Source: Orthonyx spaldingii
Taxonomy: Eukaryota; Chordata; Aves; Passeriformes; Orthonychidae
DNA: 64,000 bases
Direction: 5' to 3'
Assembly: GCA_013397795.1 (NCBI GenBank)
Contig: VZTJ01000577.1
Span: 1-64,000, forward strand
Under the pieces are notes generated by a model. It saw only the letters and a program-made list of their open reading frames with translations. It ran no database searches and was not told the origin of the DNA. The position numbers and the translations under genes are program-made. Numbering within the stretch: position 1 is the stretch's first letter; every line of letters starts with the position of its first letter. Shown here in pieces: positions 50,641 to 62,999 of the stretch.

Positions 50641-53600
50641 GGAGGATGATTTTTCAGTGTTTAGCATAAACAGGCCCTTTCAAGATGGTTGCAAAATTGG
50701 TCTTCTAAATTCATTCCTCCCCCAAATGCAGACCCACACAAGTGGTCCTTCTGAGCCCAAAACCAAACTCAGTGTTTCTGACTCCCTGACTAAACAGGTA
50801 CTGGGCCATATGTAGGTTGCCTGCCACAACAATTGAAAAGTTAGAGAGATTAATGAGTAATTCAGACCACATATTCCCAAGAGCTCCTTTCAGTCAGTGG
50901 AGAGGAGTAATGGCTGTTTGCAGACCTCCTGCTTAGATGCTGTGACTACATTTCTCCACTGTTTCCTTAAAGAGCCACGGAGTGCACCTTAAATCCATCC
51001 CATGAGCTGGTCAGCATCTGAATACAACCCATTAGGTCATGAGGCAATTTGTCACTTTCTTTAAAAACATTTTAATTGAAATAAGTCAGTCTCTGTGTAG
51101 AAGGATTAATGGAGCTTTGTTTCCTGTAGATCTGCCTCTGTTGGCCTTACATTATCACATTGCAACAGCTCCCAGTTCCTCCCACACATTTCTGCTAGCA
51201 CTTCCCAGACTTCGGAGTATCTCCAGTTTCTCCCCTCTGTCTCCCCTGAGCTTGCACAGCCCAGCCTCACATCCCCAAGCTCCTGAGCAAGAGGATGTGG
51301 CTAGTTTGCAGCCTGTGCCTTTGAAGGACCTGTCTCACTCACGTTGCCTGGCCAGCTGCGAGGACAGACACAACAGATCCCTGCTGAGCTCTCCAGCCCA
51401 CCTCACTGAGCCACTCTTTTGCAGATCTGTCCTTTATGCAGACACGTTTCACAAAGCTTTTCGGAAATCAGTATCTTCAAGACTTTTACCTTCTCGTCAG
51501 ACAAGTCTCAAACTGATTAGAAATCTACCTGATGGACAGGCAGGGCAATTGCACAAGGCACAACTCCTAAGTAAATTGGGGTAAGAAAGCCAACCAAGAT
51601 CTCTAAGGAGAAAAGACAGCTGAAGTTGCAACATTCTCAGTTCTCCTTGGGTTTATTATAACAAAAGAAGGGGAAAAACAACACCCTGCATTCTCTGGCA
51701 CACTAGAGATGGATAGTGCTGGTTATGTGGTTTCTCGTTTACATGAAGTAAATCAAAGGGCCGCTCAGAGGCTGGCTGGGGCTGTGCCCCCACAGCACCA
51801 TGCAGGCAAAGGGAGCTGGCTCTGCCCATGTTCCATGCTTGCCAGAGCACATGAAAGCAACCCAGGCAGTGCCATGCCTGAAGCAATCAGCCCTGATAGG
51901 AGACAGCATGTATTTGCTCAGCTCAACATTGCAGTGACCATGTCAGCTGCCTTGGAGCACAGGGAAAGCAAGTTCTTGTCTGCATGGAGAGTGGGTGCAG
52001 CAGGCTTCCATCTGCCTGCAGAAATGAGATGCAGAAATACATGCAAGTCTTCTGTCTGACTCTGCTTGGTGGCACAGACTAGAATATGAGGAGGGATAGT
52101 GGAGAGAGGAAAGAAAAGTTAACTATGGGAAATGAATGAAGAAAGTCCTGCCCCAAGGTGGTTATAAAGGAGCATTAAGTTAGTGGAGTTCATTAGGACA
52201 ATGTGGCCAGGAATAAATCTACAGCTTCTGGAGACGTGGGCATTGGGTCCGACTATATCATCATGTCTGTAGTCTTCAGTAGGATTTTGCACAAAAACAT
52301 TTTACTCACAGGTCTTCAACTTTCTAACAAGGTTCTGCTAAATAAATGCATTAATTTTCACATAGAGAAAAAAACCCCAAAACACAACAGGGCTTCTCTG
52401 AGATGGATACAGAACGCTAAATACGATTAGCAAGCTGTAAATACCTCTAAGGTAACTGTTGCACTGGGGTACTGATCTCTGGCTGCATAAATGTCACAGC
52501 AAGGTCCACAAATGCCTAACTATTACAAAAACCCATGCTGTCACTAATTCACAATGAAAACACAGAAAAAAGATGTTTCAAGTTAAGATCCCTCAGATCT
52601 CCAAATTAATGTCTGTGAATGATTTTTTCTGTCTAGGCCATTTGGCCTTTTATGCAGAGACCGGGCTTGTTTTCACATTTCTTTCTTTAGTTCCACATTT
52701 TGCCCACTTTTTTGGAAAAGGGGGAACTACCTCAAATGGGGCTGTATTTCAGAAGATGTTTTCAAATATCTAGGCAAAAAGCTAGACATGTTTACCTAGA
52801 TCAGATAGAATGGCTCATTACTGGCACAGATTAAAAGCAGCTTTTCTGGCTATGAGCTTCAGGTACATCTTGTAGCATGCAGATAAAAATATGTATCATC
52901 AAACTTCTTTGGTCTAGAGAGCTGTAACTGTCCTTTCATATAGAGGGGGATTTAAAATATTTTAACTTTAAAAATGTGTGATAGCTTATATTTTGTGTGT
53001 TCAGCATGCACATATGTTAACTGAAAGAAAAAGTCTTATTCAATGGAAGCTTGCAGGAAAGGTGTTAAATCTCAGTTTCTCCACAAATGAGAAATATTTT
53101 CCAGTCATTATGTCTCTTTCTTAACTTGGCATACATACAAAAAGTCTGTGCTTTGATGTGCTCATTTTGGACTCTGAATGCTGTTTGTACAAAGAGCAAA
53201 GCATGAAATAAGCCACTAAAAGGGGCAGAACTGTAACTTTTAGGCTGGGGAAAAAGAGCAGTTTATTTCTCAATTCTGCCAATATGAATGAAACTTCACA
53301 TATTTGCATTTTGTTGTATTTATCTCAAATTCACCACTTTTCGCTTAAGAAAGAGAAAATGTAAAATGATTTTGAGTGCATTTTTTTGCTAGCCCTGTTT
53401 CTTAATATAGCTGTGTCTGGAGAGGTCTTGCAGAAGTACGATACAGAAAAACATGCCAAGGGTAGATTTCACGTAAATAACAAGCCCCACAGCACCAAAA
53501 AGCATACAGTTGAAGAAATCTGCAAATCTAAACCAATTGTAGTTGTGTGATTTTCATGACTGACATCAGACTTCAAGCTTTGAAAAGACTATGAATATTA

Positions 53601-55993
53601 ATTATCTGTAACCCTGGGACTCTCAAACTGATTCATCCATCTACATTAGCTGGTGCTTCATAACAGATTTGAGAACAGGCAAGGAATATTTATTTCGGGC
53701 ATGTTACAGGGAGGAGGGTCTGCTGGAATCTTATCAACAAGCAAATCTGAGAAACAGAAGTTCTAGCACTGCCTTTGATGAGAATGAAGAAAGCCTAGGA
53801 ACATCAGAAACCCCCATTCTTCAGGAACAAACAATGACAAGGCAGTTAGTACAGTGTCCTCGCAGAAGTTAGCCTGTAAAACCTTAACAGAATCAAACTC
53901 TGAGTTTCAAAAAGTTTGGTACAAATCCTATCTTCGCTGGCTGCACAGAATTCTGAACACAGGACTCTAAGGTTACACATGAATAGCTGAGATCAGTCAC
54001 AGAGACAGCATAAAACATTTAGAATGTCTACAAGCCAATCATGAAACCTATCAGGCTAATTATAAACTGTTGGTCTCAGGCAACTATTTCCATAACAGGT
54101 TCAAGAAGTATTTCCAAGTACTGACTAGATTGTGTATCTTTCCCGTGGTTTCTGCAATCTTGCCCTATTTACAATACTGCATGTGCAAACCTCTTCATTA
54201 ATAGCATTTATTTCCTTCTGCAGGCCAAGGAACCCAATTTATCTTTCTTAAAAATAGGAAAACAAAAATGTTCAAAGGCCAAATAACATTCTGCATGCAA
54301 GAAGCAGGATTGATACGTGTAGTTGGGGAAATATTCTAAGTGTACAACTGCTGCGGATTTCTGAGTTCAATGGTAACTGCTACAGAAAATCATACTAGGT
54401 GTCTTTCTGCTGTTCTATATACCCAGGATGCCTTTAAAAACCTGCCTATTTAATGCTGAAACCTCTCAAGGCAAGGAAGGACAAAATGAAGGGATCAAAC
54501 ACAGCATATGTTTTGCAGCAGAATTTATCACTTTAGAAAATTGCAACTCTTTGCAACGACAGTATTTATAACATGTAAGAGCAAGGGCCTATTTCACCTC
54601 CTGCTGAGATAACAAGGCAACACCATCTCTGGACATACAGGTCTGTGTTCAGCTTTGTCACAATGGGGGCAGAATGATCATGGGTTTGCACCTGCCTAGT
54701 TGGTCCTCTGCCTGGAAGACAAAATACATCTCCACAAATAACAGTCTCCTAAATTGGAAGTTTATCCATGCTGTCTGTTAAGACACAACATAGGACAGAC
54801 TGTATTTCTTCCTGAAAACTAGGAAGGCACCACATAATGTCTAATGAACAGAATTGCAGAGGGAGGTGAACAAGCTGTAAGAACTAAGATGCTCTCTTCC
54901 TGCTCATGTCAGTAGAGAAACACTCTAAAGCAAGGATCATTGGTAGCTTCCCTGCTGGAAGTGATAACACAAAAAAATTCCAACAATTCAGAAACCATGC
55001 TAGTCCCAAGCAACACCCCTTTTTTCCCCGGCAACTTTAAGAGAGGTGACAGTGCAACTGTTCTTGATCTCCCGCCTGTAAGCCAAGCGAAGGAGGATCT
55101 GTTTACAAGAATAGAGGAACATGTACTATTTGCAATTTAAAAGGGGCCTGAACTGCCTCCCATTTAAAAAAAGGATCTCTGAGAGGAGACAGTGAGATTG
55201 ACAAAGAAAACCATCATAGGAACAAACCCATGTGGCAGCACTTCTTTGACACAATGAAATCCCACAAGGGACCAAGCGATGCCCAGGGCTCACAGCCCAT
55301 GCTTTGCTGAACCACATCTGAAACTACCAAAGTGAAAACAACTCCCAAAGACAGACAGCTCTGGAGGCAGAAAGAGAAAATGAGGACATCACAATATGCT
55401 TTTAGAATTTTTGATAATGAAACAAGAAGAGTAATTTGTCTGTTTGCACACACACTTAATAAGCTAAGATATCTGCTCACTCTGCTGGCCTTGCCCCAGA
55501 CAAGCAGGGACACTCTGTCAGGGAAGAAAAGGGAAACTGCTTTCACTGGGCCTTTTTTAAGCCCTGTGGTAGGAACAGAGCAGCAACGTAGGTCTCAGAG
55601 AACACTGTACAGCTTCCAAGCACAATGCTGTGTGATGTACAGAAAGGTCACACTTGTTCCTCTTAGAAAGGGACCAAGGAGATGAGGACTGGATTAAGCA
55701 GAGCTCTTCTCCCTGTCCTTTTCACATTCACACAGAAGTACACAAACATCAAGTCCCAAGTAATGCCAGCAGGACATTTTAATAGTAGTACTTCATCACA
55801 ACTGCTTTTTCAGAGCCTGCTCTTGTATTTACGCTTGCCCCCTCTCTTCCTTTTCACAACCTACTTCCCCACCTCTTCCCAGTATTAGCAATATTTGTAT
55901 GTACCCTAGTCTAAACTGGCAGCTTTTGTTTTGCTTTTCCATTTTTTAAATTGCTCTGAAAAAATTGTTCAGTTCTGCATAAAATGTTCTTAC

Positions 55994-56146
55994 CATTCCA
56001 GGTGATTTTCAACAAAGGCAGACATGGGGCTGATCTGTACAGTGTAAGTGTCGTTGGCTGAATACTCAAACAGGCCATAATAGGGATTGAAGAGCTCCTG
56101 AGACAGAAGGAAAAAGAATTCTCGGGAGGGGCCACTGTAGTCCAAC
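55994..56146 (-). CDS. HECW1: HECW1 exon, HECT N-lobe
   Basis: Fifty full codons with split ends: L-D-Y-S-G-P-S-R-E-F-F-F-L-L-S, L-F-N-P-Y-Y-G-L-F-E-Y-S, Y-T-V-Q-I-S-P and V-E-N-H-L-E. The D-x-G-G/S-x-x-R-E-F-F and N-P-x-Y-G-L-F motifs are hallmarks of HECT domains. The acceptor is CTTTCCAG and the donor AATG|GTAAGA. The final TG joins the first G of the next exon as tryptophan. Confidence 0.97.
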
Positions 56147-58103
56147 CTGGAAAGAAAAAGGTAGAAAAGATAAAATGAGGCTCCTTACCATTTGAGTGGA
56201 TTTCCCAGGTTTGCCTACATTGGCTGCTATCTTAACACAGCAGCCTGTGCAGTCAAGTGTTTCTAACATGATTTATTTCTCCTTTCAAAATGTGAATCTG
56301 AGTCCTGAACAAGCTGTGATGCCAAAACTTCAACAATATCTAGCTTTATGTGGGAGGAATCGTAACTGGGACACATCCCTTATGTAGTTTACTTTTCTTT
56401 GTTCCAAAAGCTTAGCAAACTGGAGGTACAAGGCCTTGCCTCAAGCTGGTTGGCTAGCAGAGGGGTAGCTTTTTTCAAACTGCCTATGAACACTTGGGTT
56501 CACACACCAGACAGCCTGGCCTAAAGCAGAAATTGCTCTGACTCTCCTACACTGAGATGTACCCAAATCTAGCCCCAGGGATGCGTTCTTAGCTATAGGT
56601 ATAACCTAAAATTTTATGCTGAACAAGACCAAGTCCCAGCAGAACTATGTCTCTTAAGACAGAATGATGATTCATTTGAAACATGGGAAGCTGTGCCCAT
56701 AGAGCATCATGTGGCCATACAGCATCAACCCTTCAGTAGGGAACTGGCATCTTGGAGTCCCTCCAGCAGAATGTATATTAGCATTAAGCAGCAGAAACCC
56801 TGGAGGAATGTATACGCAGATGTAAATGAATCAGGGAAGAATGAATGAATTTGGACATCAAATTGGTTTTTAATTTCTCCTGAGGACACCATGCCACACA
56901 GGAAACAATATGACTTTGGCCAGTATTAGCATTCCAGAATGCTATTTCAAAAACACAAACTGAAGTGTTCTACATGTTTATGCTTTACTTGCAGGCCAGA
57001 GGCAAAACCAGCTGTGAAAGATGACCTCTGTTACACAACATTGAATCCATTGAGAATAAAAAGTAAGAGTGAAAAAAACCCTGATACTGAGGTCACCAAG
57101 TGACTCTCGAGACTGGCAACTTCTGTTTTCTACTGGATGTAACTTGTCCCGAGACAAGCTCAGCTTGACAGAAGCCTTTCAATTGTCATGACACTGGAGA
57201 GCTGAGAGTGTCAGCAGTTGCTGGACATGCTAAGAGTTGCCTCAGGTACTGTCTGGTACCTTTGGAATTGAAATCCTACCCACATGGTGTTTAAAAAAAA
57301 GAAACTTTACATACAAAGCCACTGAAATACAATTTCATGCCTTTGTAATAGGGCACACTGGAAACATGCACATAATGGTCTTTCCATTATAAAAGTGTGT
57401 GGATTAAGACTCAATTACAACGTAACTCTTGAGGTGAGCCAGGGTGGCTTTGAAAGGTTGTGTCTACATTTGAAAACAAAAGGTCAGGAGCTGGCTTTCA
57501 TCGTACAAGAATGGCTCATGGATTGTAAGAGTGGTAGAAAGTTTCCTGAGAAAAGGGCATCTCAAGAGACTTCTATTGCTTTCAGATTCCAACTGGATGA
57601 ATTACATTTTAAGGACTAAATATCATGCATGTTTTTCACTTAAGATGGAAACAAGAAACTCACATATGGATAACAAATGATCATTAGATGGCATGCAAAG
57701 CAAAAATTTTTAAAGCAAAACCAGATCCATTGTGAGGAGTTAGAGTAACAAAGTGGATAAAGGTCTGGTCTCTAATAGTCCTGAGACTGATTCAGTGTGT
57801 AAACACTGGCCGTAGTTGAGTCCTCCCTTCCAGGCTGTCAAAATATCTGTGGCAAACAAGATGACATTAGATTTAACCACTTAAATTGTCACTTTGAGAC
57901 ATCTAGATGGAAGGTGTTACAGGACAATGAAGTGTTATTGTTATTTTTAACAAATGCTTGACTTGATTAAGATGAATCACTTGCTAACAGGTAAAACAAA
58001 ACCAAAGAAACATTACATAACAAGAGAGGCTCAGCCTTAGTCAACTTGGTGGTTTGCAACATAACAGCTACTTCAGAACTGACCATATCCTGTGGTTCCC
58101 TAC
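56147..58103 (-). other. HECW1: HECW1 intron (2.0 kb)
   Basis: Phase-2 intron with an acceptable but less common GTAGGG donor. No repeat, exon or RNA gene recognised. Confidence 0.85.
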
Positions 58104-58217
58104 CCTTCCTCGCCGACAAATGTGACGTAGAGTTTGTTCCGCTGGAGCTCCTTGCGTGAATATGCCATTACCTGGTTGAAGGTGCCTTCCAGCAAGTGGT
58201 CACGCCGTATAATTAAC
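58104..58217 (-). CDS. HECW1: HECW1 exon, start of HECT domain
   Basis: Encodes L-I-I-R-R-D-H-L-L-E-G-T-F-N-Q-V-M, S-R-K-E-L-Q-R-N-K-L and V-T-F-V-G-E-E. This is the beginning of the HECT fold, where the first strand and helix contain the R-x-x-L-x-x-x-x-F motif. The acceptor CTTTGCAG is strong; the donor is GG|GTAGGG. Exon phases fit both sides. Confidence 0.96.
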
Positions 58218-59556
58218 CTGCAAAGGGAGGCAGAAATAAAGATCTGACGATTGAGTCTTGTGTGAGCTTGTGAGGCTGAAGGTAAACAACAGCTGCTAAA
58301 GAAAGACATTGGCTCTCAGAGAACTCAATAAAATGGCATCTGCTGGTGTATGTGCCACTTGACATTATGGGTTTTCAGGAGTTGTTCCATCAGGCTTTTC
58401 CATGTGCCTCGAAGGTGAATTTCCTCACAATGCCATGATGAGGTTCAAAGTGCTGCTCTACTGCTAAGAGTCTCTGCAACAACCCATACATACAAATTTA
58501 TATGGTAGAGGGGGCTGTGAGTTTCCTGTGTATGTGAAGTCACAGCTTTCTGGAATTGGCCCCACACACTTCCTGGATTTAATCCAGTGAATGTCCATGG
58601 AAATACTGCTTCTGTGGCAGGGGAAGCAAAGGGAGTATCAGCCTCTGTTTATACAACACATCTCTCACTCCCTTACTAATCTCTAAAATAACTTAATGAA
58701 CAGTACTTTTACACAACATCTATGCAAGAAATCCTTCTTGTTCATATGTTCATGGACATTTTAAGACAGACCTTCTAAAATATATTTCATGTCTGCCTTG
58801 GACCCATTCAGCAGAATACCAAAATGGGTAACCACCAGCTAGGACTCCTCAGCTCTGTAAGATTATTTTGCTGATGACGTTTGCCTGGAATGAATTGTTT
58901 GGCTTCATGCTTTTTTTTTTTTTTGACAACAGATGTCATTTGGTAGGAAGCCAACCTGAGACATAAATTCAACCAGATGCCCAGGAAATACCTTAGAAAC
59001 ACACAGCCCTTTGGCAAAGTTGGATAACTAGATTGAGCACAAGTAGGTACAGACTCAAAAGCCGACTAACACGACGTATGGAAAGAAACTCCACAATCAA
59101 ATGAGAGAGAACCCCAAAAGACATGAAGGCTAGCAGAAATCTCTCCAGTTCAAATCCAGGAGGGTTACAACACAAAGAACTATGGAAACTTAAACCTGCA
59201 TGTACAGACTAACTTCTGTAGGATCGTGTTCTGGTCCTGAGTTATACTGATATGTAGATCCAAAGAATTTGGAGTCATCCCATCATTACAATGATACAGT
59301 TGTTGTTAACATCTGGTGGATGTTTGCCTGGAAGGATAATTCTCCTACTGACAAATTACAGGTAGGAATATGAACATCCCTGTTAAATAGGTAGGAAATA
59401 GGAATGTAACAGAATATGAATATTTCAGAAGTAAAATTTCCACACAAAAGCCTCTTGAAGGTCACTCTTTTGCAGGGTATATGAAGATCTTATCTTGCAC
59501 TGATGGTTATGTAATACAAGCTATGCCATGTAAGACTGAGTGATTTTAATACTCAC
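58218..59556 (-). other. HECW1: HECW1 intron (1.3 kb)
   Basis: Phase-2 intron. It holds a 14-base T run at 58,911-58,924 and otherwise unremarkable sequence. Confidence 0.85.
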
Positions 59557-59677
59557 TTAATTTTCCCTGGACCTTGCCCATACCCTTTGGCTTCAAGTTT
59601 TCGATAGAAATTGCGCAGCTTGGCTTCAAAGTCCCTCCTGTATGGAGAAGGTGCTCTGGCGCATGCTCGCTGCAGCC
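59557..59677 (-). CDS. HECW1: HECW1 exon, linker before HECT domain
   Basis: Thirty-nine codons with split ends: L-Q-R-A-C-A-R-A-P-S-P-Y-R-R, then D-F-E-A-K-L-R-N-F-Y-R-K-L-E-A-K and G-Q-G-P-G-K-I. The D-F-x-x-K-L-x-x-F helix precedes the HECT fold in HECW proteins and may help pack or regulate it. The acceptor is TTTTCCCTCTAG and the donor TTAA|GTGAGT. Confidence 0.95.
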
Positions 59678-61826
59678 CTAGAGGGAAAATGAACAGCATC
59701 CTAAGGTGTAAGGGGCTTGACAGTCTTCCAAATCATGCAGTTTATGTTTCCAGACAGAACTGGTCAATAAATGTGTCAGGAACTTTTCACAAGTATACTG
59801 TGCACTCAGTGTTATTTTTGTTCTATCTGGCATCAATAGAGTTGTAAATTCCCATAATTCAGTGATGCCAATGAACTTCCAGGGAGTGTATCCTCTTCAC
59901 TAAAAGTACTGTTAAGCTCACCTTGTGTATGTCCTTGTGTTGCCTCAGCCTTTAGCTGTGATCAATCTGAATGGAAACTGAAGGATCAGGAAGGCATGAG
60001 AAAGACTGACATGCGTATCTGCCTCTCATGGTCAGTAGCATTTAGGTTTTCTTTTCCTTTTGCACTTTTAAGAGATCTCTCTCCTCTGCATTGTATAGGA
60101 GATCTCCTTACTTGGCAGGATTAAACTTCTGAAACTCAAAACAATGCTTCTCACTGGAGCCTAGCACTCCAGCCAAGCTGGGAGTCGGGTTTCCCTGTGT
60201 TAATCTGACTGTATATTAAACACTTCCAGCTATCAACACAAAATCCCTTTGTGGCATCAAAAAGGATTTCTGTCAGCAAGAAATGCTACATTTCCCTATT
60301 ATGACTCACACATACAGCAGATTTTTTTAGCAATTTGGAACCTGTTTTGTTTTGAAGGCTGCATTCTTAAAGTAGCTGATTACTCTTTTTGTATAAACAA
60401 GTGCCATGCCATAATGGACCAAAGAATGGATTCGTGAAATCCCATTTCCCTATCTCATTACAAAAGACAATAAAAACAAGCCCTTTTATGAGAAATCTGG
60501 CAGCAAATGCTCTACAGGAAAGAAAAAAATCCCCATCACATTTAGTGGAAGCCCAAAGTATGGTTGCCATGAGGGAAGAACATTACTGTCTCTGATGGTA
60601 AAACAGAAAGGCATATTTACATGCAGTGCAAAGAGAATCCCCAACACTTCTTTCTTCTGTTAGTGTTTTGTTTTCCCCCAGGACATAAGAGAAGGGGTGC
60701 TTTCATGGGCTCTATAACCAGGACAGAAATAAGCAAGAAGAAGATGTTGCGGAAATGACTATTTGTCCTTCTTGTGTTTTCACAAGAACAGTCTCCTAAG
60801 TCACATTTGTGCCAAATATTTGGATTTTTGTCCTGTAGGAGAATTGCTTATCACCTGTTCTGATGTAGATGAGGGGAACTGTATTAATAATGGTGTTAAA
60901 ACTCATTAAGGAAAACAGGACATTCTGACAGAACACCGTTCTCCTGTAGAAAAGGGTTTAGCATTTAACTTCTTCACATCAAAAGCCTTTTCATTTTCCA
61001 CAGCCACATCCAAGATTTGAATTTCTCTTGTCCATTAATTTTGTTTGAAATCACATAATTTAAATGAATGATCAAAAAGCTCAGCCAAAAATGGATTTCT
61101 TCAGATCACATTTCTGTTGATTCTCTCAAAATGGCCAATGGACACTGCCACGCAGTGAAACTGCGGTGGGGGTTGTGTATCTTGGCAAAAGGGAGACATT
61201 AGCTCCTCAAATTTCTATAGCATAAACAATAACTACAGAGACATAGCACAGCTGGAAATAACCTTCTCAGACAGCATGTCTTTCTGGAAAATATGTTTCC
61301 TATCAAACCTAACTTAATGGGCTCAACACGGGAGGTCAAACTAGATGATGAAGATGATCCCTCAGGTCTTAAAATAGATGTGCCTTGAGAAGAAGAGAAG
61401 TTTTTGGAACATCAAGTGGAGGAGACTGAACTTTACAGGGGTAGTGGAAGTACTGCAGTACACCTTCAGTTTGGCAGGTGCTCTTTGCTGCTGCCACATA
61501 ATATGAATGTGCTTCCATGTCAGTGACTTACGCTTGGCATACTCCATCCTCTTATCCTAATCCTTTCCAATGATATAAAAAGCAGGAAAATACCTTTTTT
61601 CATATGGGCAATTTCTGATCTGTGTTTCAGCTACTGCTAACACTTCAAGAGATACATAGCAGCACTGGAAACTGATCCAGCAAAAAAAGCAGCTGGGATC
61701 AGATTTGGAACGGGCACTGGAATTAGCAGGCTGACAGCTGATGCTGGCTCTGAATCTGCACCTTTCTATTTATTAGGAGAAATACCACAAATGCAGGATT
61801 TTTTCTTAATTTCCCCATCTCCTTAC
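59678..61826 (-). other. HECW1: HECW1 intron (2.1 kb)
   Basis: Phase-1 intron between linker exons. AT-rich, with no recognisable repeat, exon or RNA gene. Confidence 0.85.
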
Positions 61827-61936
61827 CTGGAGAGTTTTGGGGTGATGAACAGGGTGAGCAGCGAGGAGAAAAACTGTAACCCGGATGGAAGGCAGCCTGC
61901 AGTGGTATGTAGGACATAATATCCTCTTCAAAAAGG
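61827..61936 (-). CDS. HECW1: HECW1 exon, serine/proline-rich linker
   Basis: Encodes L-F-E-E-D-I-M-S-Y-I-P-L-Q-A-A-F, then the low-complexity S-F-S-P-R-C-S-P-C-S-S-P-Q-N-S-P. The serine-proline dipeptides are possible proline-directed phosphorylation sites between the second WW domain and the HECT domain. The acceptor is TTTTCCATGCAG and the donor CCAG|GTAAGG. Confidence 0.95.
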
Positions 61937-62915
61937 CTGCATGGAAAAAGTCATAGGGAGAGATTTAGTTCAAATTCATCACATGAAGGAATGTAAATAT
62001 GCAGTATGGTGCAAGTTTGGGTGCATCTCTGAACTCATGGATTCAAAAAATCTATATGTTTCCCAAAAACAGCCTGGTCACTAGTAACGAAGAACAAAAT
62101 GAATTTTAATAGATGTTGCATGCTAACACGATGGCTCAGCCCACTGATGGAGAGCAAAAATGTGAGGCTACATAGTAAACAGGAACACCTCCAACACATT
62201 AGCAGAGAGAAGTAAAGATGCACACTCTGTCTCCCAGGCTATTTTATTTGGGTCATTTTCATGTAGTTCAGTGTTTTGACTGCTTGAATTAAAATGATGG
62301 GAATAAGTTGTAAACTCCTTGCATTAGGCAGTGCTATTATAGCACACCAACCCCACCTGGGTAATGCAACACTCCGCATCTCAGACCAAGACAATAAAAT
62401 AAATCCTTATGTGTGTTGAGGAGAAGCAGGACCTAAAGACCAAGCTCCCTGGTTCCAGTAAAAACTGAAGCCTTATCTTTATTACCCAAACAATGCTCAC
62501 TGCACTGGACATTGAGGTTTTATGCAGGTGTGGCAGCACTGCTGCAGTAAAACTATCAATTTAATGAGCAGTTACATTATTGGACTTAGAAACACAAGGA
62601 ATTTTTTCCTCTCTTGTTTTTTCTTTCTTTAAAAAACAAGATTTTTTCCCTTTAATAGGAAATGTTTTGACCTGATTCTTTTTTATCTGCTACTTGATGG
62701 TAACAGCCATACTGACTGAGCTGGCTGGATTTACTGCACTGATGAAGGCTGCCTTCCAGGAAGTACAAATTGACAGATATACTCTGCCTGAATCATTTTG
62801 GATGGCTATCAGTACGACCTGATTTAACAAAATCTTTTCAGTTACGCTGAGAAAGAGCCAGATAGTTTCTCTGGTACAGTAAGTAATGACATTATGCTAT
62901 TGATCAATTGATTAC
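61937..62915 (-). other. HECW1: HECW1 intron (1.0 kb)
   Basis: Phase-2 intron, donor AG|GTAATC. Nothing else recognised. Confidence 0.85.
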
Positions 62916-62999
62916 CTCAGCAGAATTACTAAATCTGCATCACAAGACAACTTTTCAAGTCCATGTGTACCCTCTGTCCGAATGTAATGGATCTTCTCC
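62916..62999 (-). CDS. HECW1: HECW1 exon, inter-domain region
   Basis: The most upstream HECW1 exon in the window. Eighty-four bases encode E-K-I-H-Y-I-R-T-E-G, then G-L-E-K-L-S-C-D-A-D-L-V-I-L-L and a split serine codon. It matches the segment C-terminal to the WW2 domain. The acceptor is ATGTTTCAG and the donor TGAG|GTAATC. The first base completes a codon, probably arginine, from the next exon upstream, which is not in this window. Confidence 0.93.

Larger units (their letters stand above)
40103..55993 (-). other. HECW1: HECW1 large intron (15.9 kb)
   Basis: The longest intron seen here interrupts the HECT N-lobe between the W of H-L-E-W and F-R-F-S-G. It holds at least three degraded MIR/L3-like fragments, listed separately, and several open frames of up to 181 codons (51,039-51,584, plus strand) that lack splice context and similarity. 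I saw no CR1 copy and no RNA gene in it. Confidence 0.85.

Noticed and set aside
51039..51584. Plus-strand 181-codon serine/leucine-rich frame in the large HECW1 intron
   Set aside because: The longest of the chance frames outside the CpG island. It is low in complexity, antisense to HECW1, and shows no paired splice sites or known motif.
24738..62999. Assignment of the ligase to HECW2 instead of HECW1
   Set aside because: Many diagnostic residues (D-N-N-I-T-D-I, K-S-G-G, V-V-D-S, Y-H-D-G-H, S-S-V-P, G-L-R-R-F-C-I, P-S-Y-S) match HECW1, and the neighbour is STK17A rather than STK17B.
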